Assembly: GCF_001594015.1 (NCBI RefSeq)
Contig: NZ_LTBC01000013.1
Coordinates: forward strand, 1-64,000
Source: Moorella mulderi DSM 14980
GTDB lineage: Bacteria; Bacillota; DSM-521; Neomoorellales; Neomoorellaceae
Length of the DNA stretch: 64,000 bases
Direction: 5' to 3'
Positions 7,491 to 15,998 of the stretch are shown in pieces. The notes under the pieces are model-generated. The model was not told the DNA's origin. It ran no database searches and worked only from the letters and a program-made list of their open reading frames with translations. Both the position numbers and the translations under genes were made by a program. Each line of letters starts with the position of its first letter. Position 1 is the stretch's first letter.

Positions 7491-7913
7491 TTATTTCACA
7501 TAAAATATTCCCCCGGCGGTTGCCACCGGCTGGCCGGCAACAGCCATCCTTGCTTCCGTTACTACTATCCGCTCGCCGTTATGGATTACCATCCCCCGGC
7601 ACTCCACCACTTGGCCGGCCTCTACCGGCCTTAAATAACCAACCTGCAGGTTAAGGGTAACAGCCTGCCTGCCAATAGAACGTACGGCAATACTCATGGC
7701 CCGGTCGGCCAGGGCAGCATATACGCCCCCGTGGAGGATCCGCCAGGAATTGAGATGCCTGGGAAGAACTTTCAAGCGTACCAGGCTCCGCCCCGGCCCT
7801 ACTCCGGCTACTTCTATACCTATCAACTCGGTAAAGGGATTGTCCGGTTGAACGATGGCCTGCCATTTTTCCGCATCAAGTTCACCTGCTGCCCAGGAAA
7901 AATCCCCTCCCAT
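7491..7913 (-). CDS. PaaI-type hotdog-fold thioesterase
   Basis: 140 residues, the usual size for a single hotdog domain that hydrolyses acyl-CoA thioesters. The key signature is HGGVYAALADRAM (HGG plus the acidic residue on the following helix), preceded by NPFTELIGIEV and followed by TLNLQVGYLRPVEAG. GGGGTGG precedes the ATG at 7913. There is no operon partner on this strand, and the substrate cannot be told. Confidence 0.8.
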   Translation of the reverse strand: MGGDFSWAAGELDAEKWQAIVQPDNPFTELIGIEVAGVGPGRSLVRLKVLPRHLNSWRILHGGVYAALADRAMSIAVRSIGRQAVTLNLQVGYLRPVEAGQVVECRGMVIHNGERIVVTEARMAVAGQPVATAGGIFYVK

Positions 7914-7969
7914 AATGCCACCCCTTCTGCTATAATGAATCGCAAACGGGTTACCCTGAAAAAATTACT

Positions 7970-8185
7970 GTGTCTCCTAATGCCATAAAGGATAAAGGTG
8001 GGATTAATCTGGCAACTTTACAAGAACGCATCAACCAGCTGCAGGCGGAAATTGCCGATTTGAAGCGGCGTTTCCCTGCCCATTCTTTAAAGCCTGCCAT
8101 GTTTCAGCAACTGGAAGACCTGGAAGAGGAGCTGGAAAAGTTGCTCCAGCAACAAAATGAGGAACAATTACATCCTAACAGTTAG
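7970..8185 (+). CDS. Small conserved-looking coiled-coil protein
   Basis: A short, highly charged helical protein: LQERINQLQAEIADLKRR, then FPAHSLKPAMFQQLEDLEEE, ending in a Gln/Glu-rich tail. The pattern (coiled coil, RxPAHS, coiled coil) matches small uncharacterised Firmicute proteins as I recall. The ATG at 7970 has a poor ribosome site. AAAGGTGGG at 7994-8002 would better serve an in-frame CTG at 8009, so translation may begin there. The function is unknown. Confidence 0.6.
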   Translation: MSPNAIKDKGGINLATLQERINQLQAEIADLKRRFPAHSLKPAMFQQLEDLEEELEKLLQQQNEEQLHPNS

Positions 8186-8260
8186 CTGCTGATATGTCAA
8201 CTTCTGGGAAGCAAGATGCTGCAGCTTCAGGCATAAATTGCAGGCAACAACTGGATAATA

Positions 8261-8296
8261 CAAAAAGACCATTTTGCCTACCTGCAAAATGGTCTT
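8261..8296 (-). terminator. Terminator after the Gly-Cys tRNA pair
   Basis: Minus-strand hairpin AAGACCATTTTGC / GCAAAATGGTCTT (13-bp stem, six-base loop) followed by TTTTTG. It ends the tRNA-Gly / tRNA-Cys transcript. Confidence 0.85.
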
Positions 8297-8309
8297 CCAG
8301 CTACCAACC

Positions 8310-8385
8310 TGGAGGCGCGGGCCGGATTTGAACCGGCGAATAGCGGTTTTGCAGACCGCGGCGTTAGCCACTTCGCCACCGCGCC
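8310..8385 (-). tRNA. tRNA-Cys (GCA)
   Basis: Acceptor GGCGCGG pairs with CCGCGCC. The anticodon loop CTGCAAA gives GCA, the T arm is GCCGGTTCAAATCCGGC, and CCA is encoded. It is transcribed after tRNA-Gly. Confidence 0.95.
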
Positions 8386-8397
8386 AGGGTAAAAAAA

Positions 8398-8472
8398 TGG
8401 AGCGGAAAACGGGATTTGAACCCGCGACCCCCGCCTTGGCAAGGCGATGCTCTACCGCTGAGCTACTTCCGC
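8398..8472 (-). tRNA. tRNA-Gly (GCC)
   Basis: Acceptor GCGGAAG pairs with TTTCCGC (one G-U pair). The anticodon loop TTGCCAA gives GCC, and CCA is encoded. It is the first gene of the two-tRNA unit. Confidence 0.95.
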
Positions 8473-8578
8473 TCGCTCACTGCATGTTAGATTATAGCAC
8501 GGGTAAAAAGTCCTGTCAAGCATCCGCGATCACTCAAGGCTAACCAAAAGTATAATCTTAACGGAGGAAGTGGGGCCA

Positions 8579-9256
8579 TCATACGGCCCCACTCTCGCTC
8601 CTGCCCGTCAGGATATACTCCAGTTCCGCCTGGACAGACGGGTTAGTGAGGGCAAAGACCAGGTCCCCTGCTTTCAGGACCGTATTGCCACAGGGGACAA
8701 TGGCCGTATCACCCCGGACAATAGTCACCAGGATACATTCGTTGGGAAAGGGTATTTCCTTGATTTTCCGCCCCAGGACAGGGGCATCAGGACCAAGTTT
8801 AAACTGGATCATTTTTAAATCCTTAATGCCCTGCATCCACAGGGCCGTAGTCGCATCCATATCCACCCTTTCCTGGATTAATCCCAGGATAAGGGATGCC
8901 GGGCCAATTACCTGGTTAACCCCCAGCCAGCGGAAGAGCTTCTCATTGCCCGGATTATTCACCAGGGCCAGGGTACGTCTGGCTTTAAACTGGCGCTCCG
9001 CCAGCTGGCAGATTACCAGGTTATCCTGGTCGTCATCCGTGATAGCAATAACTATATCAGCCTCTCCAGCTCCGGCCTTTTTCAAAACCTGTGGTCTGGT
9101 ACCGTCACCAATGACTACCGGCAGGCCAAGTTCCTGTTTAATTTTCTCACCCTTTTCCTGGTCATGTTCCACCACCACTACTTCACAACCGCAGGCGGCA
9201 CACTGTTTGGCTACCTGGTAGCCAACCTTACCGCCACCGACTACGACAATCCTCAT
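8579..9256 (-). CDS. trkA: TrkA-type RCK potassium-transport regulator
   Basis: About 225 residues. The N-terminal Rossmann fold has MRIVVVGGGKVGYQVAK (NAD-binding GGGxxG), then VVVEHDQEKGEKIKQE, GDGTRPQVLKKAGAGEAD and ITDDDQDNLVICQLA. This is followed by a TrkA-C domain (about residues 140-220; APVLGRKIKEIPFP, GDLVFAL). Such cytoplasmic subunits gate Trk/Ktr potassium channels in response to nucleotides. The ATG at 9256 has AAAGGGG at good spacing; upstream in-frame codons lack this. The channel subunit is not adjacent. Confidence 0.85.
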   Translation of the reverse strand: MRIVVVGGGKVGYQVAKQCAACGCEVVVVEHDQEKGEKIKQELGLPVVIGDGTRPQVLKKAGAGEADIVIAITDDDQDNLVICQLAERQFKARRTLALVNNPGNEKLFRWLGVNQVIGPASLILGLIQERVDMDATTALWMQGIKDLKMIQFKLGPDAPVLGRKIKEIPFPNECILVTIVRGDTAIVPCGNTVLKAGDLVFALTNPSVQAELEYILTGRSESGAV

Positions 9257-9455
9257 GACCCAACCCCTTTCTGCTATAACTATTCGCCACCACATACCCG
9301 CTTCCTGCCGCTGGTAAATTTTATTCTTTCCGGGCTGGTTTCTGCACCGGCCGGCTATCTCTGCGCCAGGAGGGCCAGGCACAAATTATCAATATTTAAG
9401 GTTCGATGATTTGACGGTGGCCATTAATGACCTGGCCCGGACCCGAAGGGAAAAC

Positions 9456-9492
9456 AAAAGCAGCCCCTTGTGACATGGGAGGAGCTGCTTTT
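9456..9492 (-). terminator. Terminator after the HTH gene
   Basis: Stem AAAAGCAGC / GCTGCTTTT followed by TGTTTTCCC on the minus strand, 20 bases beyond the stop of the gene at 9513. Confidence 0.75.
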
Positions 9493-9512
9493 CAAGTTTT
9501 AAAACATATATT

Positions 9513-10433
9513 TTAACTTACCCCCACGACCTTACGGGCCTCTGCGAGGAGCTGAATACAGGTAGGCGGCGGCGTTGGTTCAGGTCGCCCGGAGATCCGG
9601 GCAATCCGGCTTAAAGCCTGCCATCGTTGCTGCATCCGGGCGTGGAGGCTGGCGACATAATCCCCCAGCTCGCCATCAAGCCAGGCTTCCAGGTAGTTGC
9701 GGACGTAATCGCCGCCAGAGGCATCCACGATTTTGTAATAGGCAGCGCGGGTACCCCGGACGCGGCCATTGGTGGTATAGGGCAGCCACCAGGGCCGGTA
9801 AGGCTCGTCCACATTATCGCTGTGTAAATAACGGATATACCTGTTGCCGGCAAGGACCGCCAGGGCCGGTTTCATCCAGAAGCGGGCGGCGGCGCTTACA
9901 TGCAAAACACGGCCTTCACCCAGGAGGATAAGCTGCCACTGGAGGGCCCGGGCCTGGTGCAGGTAGGTGCTGCCTGCTTTTGAAGGCAGGCCCTGGAGCT
10001 GGAGGACGGCGGCCTCGTGGGGGGAGAGATCACCTTCCATAGCCCGGCGGGCAGAATTAAAGCTAATAACCTGCTGGACGGCAGTAGCAGCTATTTCCCC
10101 GCCAGCTCCCTGGCTACCATCCTGGCCTGTGATGATGACTTCCGTTCCCTCCAGGGTAGGGCTACTATTACTACCCTGTTCCTTCAAGGCCTGCAGTGCC
10201 AGCCGCACGTCTTCTTCCAGTTCCGGCCAGATGATATCCGTCCTGTACTTCCAACCGGAGCCGAGTTTGGCGGCCACTCTTTCCAGCTGGGATTTAACTG
10301 TACCCTGCTGTAAACCTAATGCCGTTGCTATCTCCCAGCGCTTTAAACCGGCCCGGGCCAGGAGGGCCACCTGGAGCTCAAGGTTTGCTAAGTTGAGACG
10401 GGCATCAATAACTTTCTGGCAGCTGCGGTCCAT
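9513..10433 (-). CDS. Hypothetical protein with N-terminal LuxR-like HTH
   Basis: 306 residues. Residues 18-55 form a helix-turn-helix of LuxR/sigma-4 character: LELQVALLARAGLKRWEIA, then TALGLQQGTVKSQLERV. The middle (SPHEAAVLQLQGLPSKAGST) could be a second degenerate helix-turn-helix. The rest, rich in Trp and Tyr (RYIRYLHSDNVDEPYRPWW), is not recognised. The ribosome site is weak: the nearest GGAG is about 16 bases before ATG. It stands alone, with its own terminator, and is best called a putative DNA-binding protein. Confidence 0.6.
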   Translation of the reverse strand: MDRSCQKVIDARLNLANLELQVALLARAGLKRWEIATALGLQQGTVKSQLERVAAKLGSGWKYRTDIIWPELEEDVRLALQALKEQGSNSSPTLEGTEVIITGQDGSQGAGGEIAATAVQQVISFNSARRAMEGDLSPHEAAVLQLQGLPSKAGSTYLHQARALQWQLILLGEGRVLHVSAAARFWMKPALAVLAGNRYIRYLHSDNVDEPYRPWWLPYTTNGRVRGTRAAYYKIVDASGGDYVRNYLEAWLDGELGDYVASLHARMQQRWQALSRIARISGRPEPTPPPTCIQLLAEARKVVGVS

Positions 10434-10576
10434 TTGGCTTTATATTTAACTCCTGCAATAGTAACATGATGTATAACTAACTCTTATACATATTCTGCAA
10501 CTAGGAAAATAATCCTGCTGCCTCGTCCCCCTAGAAATTTATTATGGTATAATAAACCAGGAAAGGAGGGTTTATT

Positions 10577-10872
10577 ATCATCTTTATCAGCAATAACCGC
10601 CGCCAACGCCTGACGCCTAAAAATGTCCAGGGGGCGCCGGACCTGGTGGTAGAAGCCTGGATCGTAAATTAAAGCGTAATCTTTATGGGCGCTATGATGT
10701 TCTTGAATACTGGCTCTTCGACCCGGACCTTCGCCTAGCGGAAATCTTCCGTCGCGACGAGGCCGGCCACCTGGTGAAGGCGGCCGAATACGAAGATGAA
10801 GGCGAGCTGACCTCCCCCCTGTTGCCAGGCCTGGTCATAGATTTAAAACTCCTCTGGCCGGAGGAAGTATGA
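10577..10872 (+). pseudogene. Uma2-family nuclease remnant
   Basis: Plus strand, two frames. From 10577: IIFISNNRRQRLTPKNVQGA then PDLVVEAW, ending in TAA. In another frame: LDRKLKRNLYGRYDVLEYWL then FDPDLRLAEIFRRDE, SPLLPGLVIDLKLLW and a TGA at 10870. Together these match the second half of Uma2 (DUF820) PD-(D/E)XK nucleases: GAPDLVVEVLSPST, then YxxYGVxEYWxVDP, then LLPGL. The LSPST block at the join and the N-terminal 80 or so residues are missing. AAAGGAGGG and a TATAAT box lie just upstream, so the promoter survives. The gene is clearly dead. Confidence 0.7.
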
Positions 10873-10885
10873 CCCCAGTGTTTCC

Positions 10886-12037
10886 TTAATACGTCAGGCT
10901 TACTGCTCCATTTTCCGTAACCACATATGTATCCTCTACCCCGGCGCTGCCCTGGCCCGGGAAGACAAATTTGGGCTCCAGGGCAAAGGCCATACCGGTT
11001 GCCAGGACGGTCTGATCCCCCCTGGCAATCACCGGCCACTCGTTCAATTCCAGCCCGATGCCATGGCCAATATAACTCACCTGGCGGCCATGACCCATAA
11101 AATGTTCGCCCAGCCCGGCCCGGCTGGCCATCTTGACGGCCAGGTCATAAAGTTCGCCTGCCGTTACCCCGGGCCTGGCCTTCTCCGCCACCCTAGCTGC
11201 TATTTCCATGGCTACTTCCTGGGCTTTCTGCAAAACAGGTGCTACGTCTGCGTCCAGGTAAATGCGCGTCTGGTCGACGGTATAATCGCCATACACGCCG
11301 GCGTAGTCAATGAGCAGGGGTTCTCCTGCTTCCCAGCGGTGCCGGCTGGGACCAAGGGGGTAAAGGGGCGTTAGGCCCTGGCCTGCCAGGGGAATATCGA
11401 AACAGGAAGCCAGGGCCGAATTGGCCCCGGCCGCAACTATGCCCGGTATCATTCCCTGCTCCTGGCCACGGAAACGTTTCGTACCCTGGTGGCCCAGGCG
11501 GCGGGCATAGCCTTCAAACTCGGCGGCAATTTCCAGTTCTGTCATACCCGGCCTTATTACGCTACTTATGTACTTGAAGACCTCGGCGTGCCTGTCCGCT
11601 GCATACCGCAGGGCTTCCAGTTCGATGCTGGATTTGAGCATGCGCTGGGACCGCAATATTTTACTTATGTCCACCCACTGGCAGTCCGGGAAAAGCTCCT
11701 GGTAACGACGGAACAGGCTTAAAGGGATGACGTCCATTTCTAAACCCAACCGCTTAAGCCCGCTCCAGCCGGCTCCTGCCAGTAGGCCGGGTATTTCTTT
11801 AAAGCTGCTAAGAGGCAGTACCTGATTTAAGGCAGCCTCGGCCTGCGCCCGGGTGGTATCCCGGTAGGCCAGGAGCAAGGGTTCTCCCGTCGCCGGGACA
11901 AACAGGTGGCAGCTCTGGGCCGTACCGCTCAGGTAATACAGGTCGGCGGCCTGGAAAATGAGGGCGCCGTCTAATTCCCGGGCCTGCAGGGCCTCCTGGA
12001 AACGCTTGAGACGCTCTTTGTATTCAGTTGTGGTCAT
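10886..12037 (-). CDS. M24-family metallopeptidase (Xaa-Pro dipeptidase type)
   Basis: 383 residues with the two-part layout of creatinase/prolidase proteins. The N-terminal domain (to about 130) binds the peptide, and the C-terminal pita-bread domain holds the metal ligands: LLIDYAGVYGDYTVDQTRIY (two Asp), SYIGHGIGLELNEWP (His), FALEPKFVF (Glu) and AGVEDTYVV (Glu). It would release an N-terminal residue before proline, or split Xaa-Pro dipeptides, in the cytoplasm. GGAGG lies six bases before the ATG at 12037. Creatinase-like side activities are possible. Confidence 0.85.
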   Translation of the reverse strand: MTTTEYKERLKRFQEALQARELDGALIFQAADLYYLSGTAQSCHLFVPATGEPLLLAYRDTTRAQAEAALNQVLPLSSFKEIPGLLAGAGWSGLKRLGLEMDVIPLSLFRRYQELFPDCQWVDISKILRSQRMLKSSIELEALRYAADRHAEVFKYISSVIRPGMTELEIAAEFEGYARRLGHQGTKRFRGQEQGMIPGIVAAGANSALASCFDIPLAGQGLTPLYPLGPSRHRWEAGEPLLIDYAGVYGDYTVDQTRIYLDADVAPVLQKAQEVAMEIAARVAEKARPGVTAGELYDLAVKMASRAGLGEHFMGHGRQVSYIGHGIGLELNEWPVIARGDQTVLATGMAFALEPKFVFPGQGSAGVEDTYVVTENGAVSLTY

Positions 12038-12112
12038 TGCCAGCCTCCATGATTAGCCTTTTTAATTCTTATTCTAACCCACGAAAATGCTCCTGGCAAC
12101 CACCGGGATAAT

Positions 12113-12138
12113 AAAAAGGCCTGGTTTCTCCAGGCCTT
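12113..12138 (-). terminator. Terminator after the Val-Asp-Phe tRNA cluster
   Basis: Minus-strand hairpin AAGGCCTGG / CCAGGCCTT followed by TTTTTATTATCC, just beyond tRNA-Phe. Confidence 0.85.
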
Positions 12139-12144
12139 CCGTGC

Positions 12145-12220
<76 letters not shown>

Positions 12221-12225
12221 ATGTC

Positions 12226-12302
12226 TGGCGGAGCCGACGGGATTTGAACCCGCGATCTTCGGCGTGACAGGCCGACATGTTAAACCGCTACACTACGGCT
12301 CC
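12226..12302 (-). tRNA. tRNA-Asp (GUC)
   Basis: Acceptor GGAGCCG pairs with CGGCTCC, anticodon loop CTGTCAC (GUC), T arm GCGGGTTCAAATCCCGT, encoded CCA. Confidence 0.95.
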
Positions 12303-12307
12303 TCTTC

Positions 12308-12382
12308 TGGTGGGCAGTGGCAGGATTGAACTGCCGACCCCCTGCTTGTAAGGCAGGTGCTCTCCCGCTGAGCTAACCGCCC
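12308..12382 (-). tRNA. tRNA-Val (UAC)
   Basis: Acceptor GGGCGGT with 3' strand ACTGCCC, anticodon loop CTTACAA (UAC), T arm GGCAGTTCAATCCTGCC, encoded CCA. First of the three-tRNA unit. Confidence 0.95.
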
Positions 12383-12457
12383 TCATGTACCTGTCGCGTA
12401 AGATATTATAGCATGGTACTCCCCGTAAGTCAAATATATTTTCTCCGTTAGGTTATT

Positions 12458-13345
12458 TTACCTTCCCCAGGCAAGGATGGCCTCGCGGATGATTTTGCCT
12501 GCCAGGATGGCGGTAATATTGCCATGATCGTATGCCGGGCATACCTCTACCAGGTCAAAGGCCACTACCCTGGCCTGTCGCAGCAGGTAGATAACCTGCA
12601 GGATCTCCCGGGGCGTACAGCCACCCGGTTCGGGGGTACCGGTGCCGGGGGCGAAGGCAGGGTCCACGACGTCAATATCTATGCTGACATAAAGGGGGCG
12701 GGAGCCCAGTTCGGGCACCAGCTTCTCCAGGGGGGTAGTGATGACGTCCATAAAAAAATTGGTTTCTTCCTGACCGTAAGCAAATTCCCCCCATGTGCCT
12801 GACCGGATACCAAACTGGTACAGGTTCCCGGGGCCGATTTCCTCCGCCACCAGGCGCATGACGGTGGCATGGGAAAGCCTTTCCCCCAGGTATTCCTCCC
12901 TTAAATCGGCATGGGCGTCAAAGTGGAGGACGGCAAGATTGGGGTAGTAACGGCGGGCCGACCGGATGAGGGGGTAGCTCACCAGGTGCTCACCCCCCAG
13001 AAAAAGGGGGATCTTCTTGTCCTGGAAAAGGGCGGCAGCAGCAGCCTCCATACGTTCCAGGTTGGCCTCCAGCCGGCCCGGTACCAGGTCAAGGTCACCG
13101 GCGTCGTAAAAAGGCACCTGCCCCAGTTCTCGCTGCAGGTAAGGGCTGTATTCCTCCAGGACTTCGGACACGGCACGAATGGCCTGGGGGGCCCAGCGGG
13201 CGCCGGGGCGAAAGCTGGTGGTAGCGTCAAAGGGGATGCCCGCCAGGACCACCCGGGCGCCTTCATAATTATCCCCGCTGGCCAGGAAGCCCTGGTTTTT
13301 TACATAACCTGCCAGCACTTGAATTGTTTCCTCCGTTTCAACCAT
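12458..13345 (-). CDS. speB: Agmatinase
   Basis: Ureohydrolase converting agmatine to putrescine and urea. 295 residues, as usual. Manganese-binding motifs are FLGGEHLVSYP, LHFDAHADLREEY and SIDIDVVDPAFAPGTGTPEP, plus DLVEVCPAYD near the end. It lies 61 bases after speE on the same strand, so the two genes form a polyamine operon: agmatinase makes the putrescine that SpeE converts to spermidine. The ribosome site before the ATG is weak, which suggests translation coupled to the upstream transcript. Confidence 0.92.
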   Translation of the reverse strand: MVETEETIQVLAGYVKNQGFLASGDNYEGARVVLAGIPFDATTSFRPGARWAPQAIRAVSEVLEEYSPYLQRELGQVPFYDAGDLDLVPGRLEANLERMEAAAAALFQDKKIPLFLGGEHLVSYPLIRSARRYYPNLAVLHFDAHADLREEYLGERLSHATVMRLVAEEIGPGNLYQFGIRSGTWGEFAYGQEETNFFMDVITTPLEKLVPELGSRPLYVSIDIDVVDPAFAPGTGTPEPGGCTPREILQVIYLLRQARVVAFDLVEVCPAYDHGNITAILAGKIIREAILAWGR

Positions 13346-13406
13346 TTTTACATAACTATATTACCTGGCCGGTACTGGGCGCGGGACCCTGCAGAGAGGG
13401 GCCCAC

Positions 13407-14258
13407 CTAAAACTCCTCTTCGTCCCGCTTTTCTAGAATCTCCTGGACGAAGGGGGGCAGGGCAAAGGCCCCCTGGTGAATAGCCGGGGTGTAGTAGCGG
13501 GTCACCAGCTGGGGTGCCTTTTTCCAGTCGACCTCCAGGGGATCATATTCCTTGCTCCCCAGGCTGAAGCTCCAGAGGCCGCCGGGGTAAGTGGGTACCG
13601 TTCCCAGGTACAGGCGGGCAATGGGGAATATCTCCGCCAGGTCGCGCTGGATGCGGCGGATGAGCCTGCCGTTAAAGAGGGGTGACTCGGTCTGGGCTAC
13701 AAATAGCCCGTCCGGCTTCAAGGCCCGGTAAACGTTGCGGTAAAACTCGGCACTGAAGAGACCTACCGCCGGGCCAATGGGATCAGTAGAATCAACGATA
13801 ATCACGTCATAGGCATTTTCCATCTGGCGGACGTGCTCAATGCCGTCTTCAAAACGGATCTCCACCCGGGCATCATCCAGACCGCAAGAAATCTCCGGCA
13901 GGTATTCCCGGGCGTTAGCCACCACCCGGGCGTCAATCTCCACCAGGGTAGCCTTTTCAATGCTGGGATGTTTGATAATCTCCCGGATAACACCCCCGTC
14001 ACCGCCGCCAATGACCAGGGCCGTGCGGGGATTGGGGTGGGTATTTAAGGGTACGTGGGCGATCATCTCGTGGTAAAAGAATTCATCGCCAACGGTTGTC
14101 TGGATAATGTTATCCAGGAGCAACATGCGCCCGTAAGACTCCGTTTCTACCACCGCCAGGTCCTGGTAGGGCGTTTTTTCATGGTGCAGGGTTTTTTTCA
14201 GCTTGACGGATATAGCCAGCCCGGGGGTTTGTAGTTCGGAAAACCAGATGCCTTGCAA
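13407..14258 (-). CDS. speE: Spermidine synthase
   Basis: Aminopropyltransferase that adds the aminopropyl group of decarboxylated AdoMet to putrescine. Motifs: [49 protein letters not shown] (nucleotide loop), [24 protein letters not shown] and [13 protein letters not shown]. An in-frame TTG at 14265 directly abuts GGAAGGAG, so the TTG at 14258, nine bases downstream of that site, is the better start. First gene of the speE-speB pair. Confidence 0.93.
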   Translation of the reverse strand: MQGIWFSELQTPGLAISVKLKKTLHHEKTPYQDLAVVETESYGRMLLLDNIIQTTVGDEFFYHEMIAHVPLNTHPNPRTALVIGGGDGGVIREIIKHPSIEKATLVEIDARVVANAREYLPEISCGLDDARVEIRFEDGIEHVRQMENAYDVIIVDSTDPIGPAVGLFSAEFYRNVYRALKPDGLFVAQTESPLFNGRLIRRIQRDLAEIFPIARLYLGTVPTYPGGLWSFSLGSKEYDPLEVDWKKAPQLVTRYYTPAIHQGAFALPPFVQEILEKRDEEEF

Positions 14259-14330
14259 AGTCAACAACTCCTTCCTTTTATCCAGAAAGCTATCATAGCA
14301 AAAAAATACCTTTACCTCAAGGCCTGCTGG

Positions 14331-15947
14331 CTAAATAATGCCCATGACCGCCTGGGCTATACTGACGTTATGGATGTTGAGACGCAGGAGCTGGTTAATA
14401 AGGTCCATGTGAACGGACGTGGTTTCTAGACTCAGGCGGTTTTCCTGCTGCAGGCGCTGGAAATGGGAGTAGCGCAGGTTCTTTTCCAGGCGTAAGATCT
14501 CGGGATGACCCTTTATGACCCTGGCGGCCATGGCTTCGTCACCGGCAGCAAAGGCCTGGATGGCCGTCGTAAAGTTCTCCTTAACTTTATTGAACATCTC
14601 CTGGAGTTCAGCCTGCCCCGCAGGGGAAAATTCCACCCCGCTGGCTTCGATTTTCCGCCACTGGTGGGCCATTTCCACGACCACGTCGCCAATATGCTCC
14701 AGGTCGTTAGCTATATAGAGGAGCCTGGTCTGGGCCACTAACTGGTCGTCGGTAAGGTTACCCTGGTTCAACTGGGCGAGGTACCTGGCCACCGCCCGGT
14801 AGAGATAGTCAAGGATATTATCCAGGCCGCGCAGCTTTTCCAGCAACTCAACCTCCCGCTCGGCCAGGGGCTGCATCACCCGGGGAAACATTTCTTCCCG
14901 GATGAGGCCGGCCATGCGTAAAAGCTCCTGGGTCGCCCGGGCCAGGGCCAATTCGGGTATATCCAGGACTTCTGTATCCAGGTATTTGGCCACCTTTTCT
15001 TCCTCGGGGGCGTCGGGAAGGATCCTTTCCATAAGGCGGCCTACCCACGGAGTAAAGGGAAGAAAGACGAGCATGTTAATAATATTGAAAAGGGTGTGGC
15101 CGTTGGCCACCTGGTGGGCAATATCCGGGGATGTCACCCGGGATAAATGGCTGTACAGTCCCAGGAAGGGTAAAAAGAGGAGGACCCCGGCCAGCTTAAA
15201 AAAGAAATGGGCCAGGGCCACCCTTTTGGCTTCCCGGGAAAGGGCAATGCTGGAAATGAGGGCTGTAGCTGTGGTGCCCAGGTTGGCCCCCAGGACCATG
15301 GCCAGGGCAGGCTCCAGGGGCAGGGCTCCCTGGGCGGCCAGGGTCATGGCCAGGACCACCGTCGCCGTGCTGGCCTGGACAATACCGGTAAAAAGGGTCG
15401 CTGCCAGCATCATTACCCAGGGGTGGGCTGCTATGGAGCTCAAGGTACTCACAAAGCCGGGCAGGGTATTTAAGGGCGCTACGGCCGTACCCATGAGGGC
15501 CGCACCATAAAAAATAAGGCCGAAACCGAGGACGGCCTGGCCCAGGTGGTGCCAGCGCAGGCGCCTGGCAAAAAGATAAGGTATGAGGCCGGCCACCACG
15601 GCCCAGAGGGCGTAGTCGCTGAGGCGCAGGGCAATGAGCTGGGCCGTCAGGGTAGAGCCAATGGCCGCCCCCAGGATGACCCCCAGGGCCTGGCCCAGGC
15701 TCATGAGTCCCGCGCTGACAAAGCCCACCAGCAGCACTGTGGTGACGGCGCTGGTCTGGAGGAAAATGGTCACCACCAGCCCGGCCAGCATGCCAAAAAA
15801 GCGGTTTTTCGTTACTGCCCCCAGGAGTTGCTGCACCTGGCGGGCTGCCGCTTTTTGCAGGCCGGTGCTGATGAGGTGCATCCCGAAAAGGAAAAGGGCC
15901 AGCCCCCCTGCCAGCCCGGTGGCGATGGTAAAAAACAACGTGCTCAA
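14331..15947 (-). CDS. Na+/phosphate cotransporter with C-terminal PhoU-like domain
   Basis: 538 residues. Two inverted repeats of an NptA/PNaS transporter carry the QSS/QTS-type motifs IFLQTSAVTTVLLVGF and GIVQASTATVVLAM, with GAAIGSTLTAQ and GANLGTTATALI. About eight hydrophobic helices run to residue 310. The last 200 residues are a PhoU-like helical bundle (LLYIANDLEHIGDVVVEMA). This plasma-membrane protein would move phosphate with sodium. Start: TTG with GAGGGG seven bases before it, inside a tandem 15-bp duplication. It lies 51 bases after phoU, so the two are co-transcribed. Confidence 0.88.
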   Translation of the reverse strand: MSTLFFTIATGLAGGLALFLFGMHLISTGLQKAAARQVQQLLGAVTKNRFFGMLAGLVVTIFLQTSAVTTVLLVGFVSAGLMSLGQALGVILGAAIGSTLTAQLIALRLSDYALWAVVAGLIPYLFARRLRWHHLGQAVLGFGLIFYGAALMGTAVAPLNTLPGFVSTLSSIAAHPWVMMLAATLFTGIVQASTATVVLAMTLAAQGALPLEPALAMVLGANLGTTATALISSIALSREAKRVALAHFFFKLAGVLLFLPFLGLYSHLSRVTSPDIAHQVANGHTLFNIINMLVFLPFTPWVGRLMERILPDAPEEEKVAKYLDTEVLDIPELALARATQELLRMAGLIREEMFPRVMQPLAEREVELLEKLRGLDNILDYLYRAVARYLAQLNQGNLTDDQLVAQTRLLYIANDLEHIGDVVVEMAHQWRKIEASGVEFSPAGQAELQEMFNKVKENFTTAIQAFAAGDEAMAARVIKGHPEILRLEKNLRYSHFQRLQQENRLSLETTSVHMDLINQLLRLNIHNVSIAQAVMGII

Positions 15948-15977
15948 GTTATTACCCCTCTTATTATTACCCCTCTT
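15948..15977 (-). repeat. Tandem 15-bp duplication of the transporter ribosome-binding site
   Basis: On the minus strand AAGAGGGGTAATAAT is followed at once by AAGAGGGGTAATAAC (14 of 15 bases alike), directly before the TTG start of the phosphate transporter gene. Each unit contains a full GAGGGG site. Confidence 0.9.
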
Positions 15978-15998
15978 AAATTGCCGGTGTTGGCCCTT

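Noticed and set aside
8168-8543. ORFs reading through the tRNA-Cys and tRNA-Gly genes on both strands
   Set aside because: They are tRNA shadows; typical tRNA-derived strings such as GFEPATP appear.
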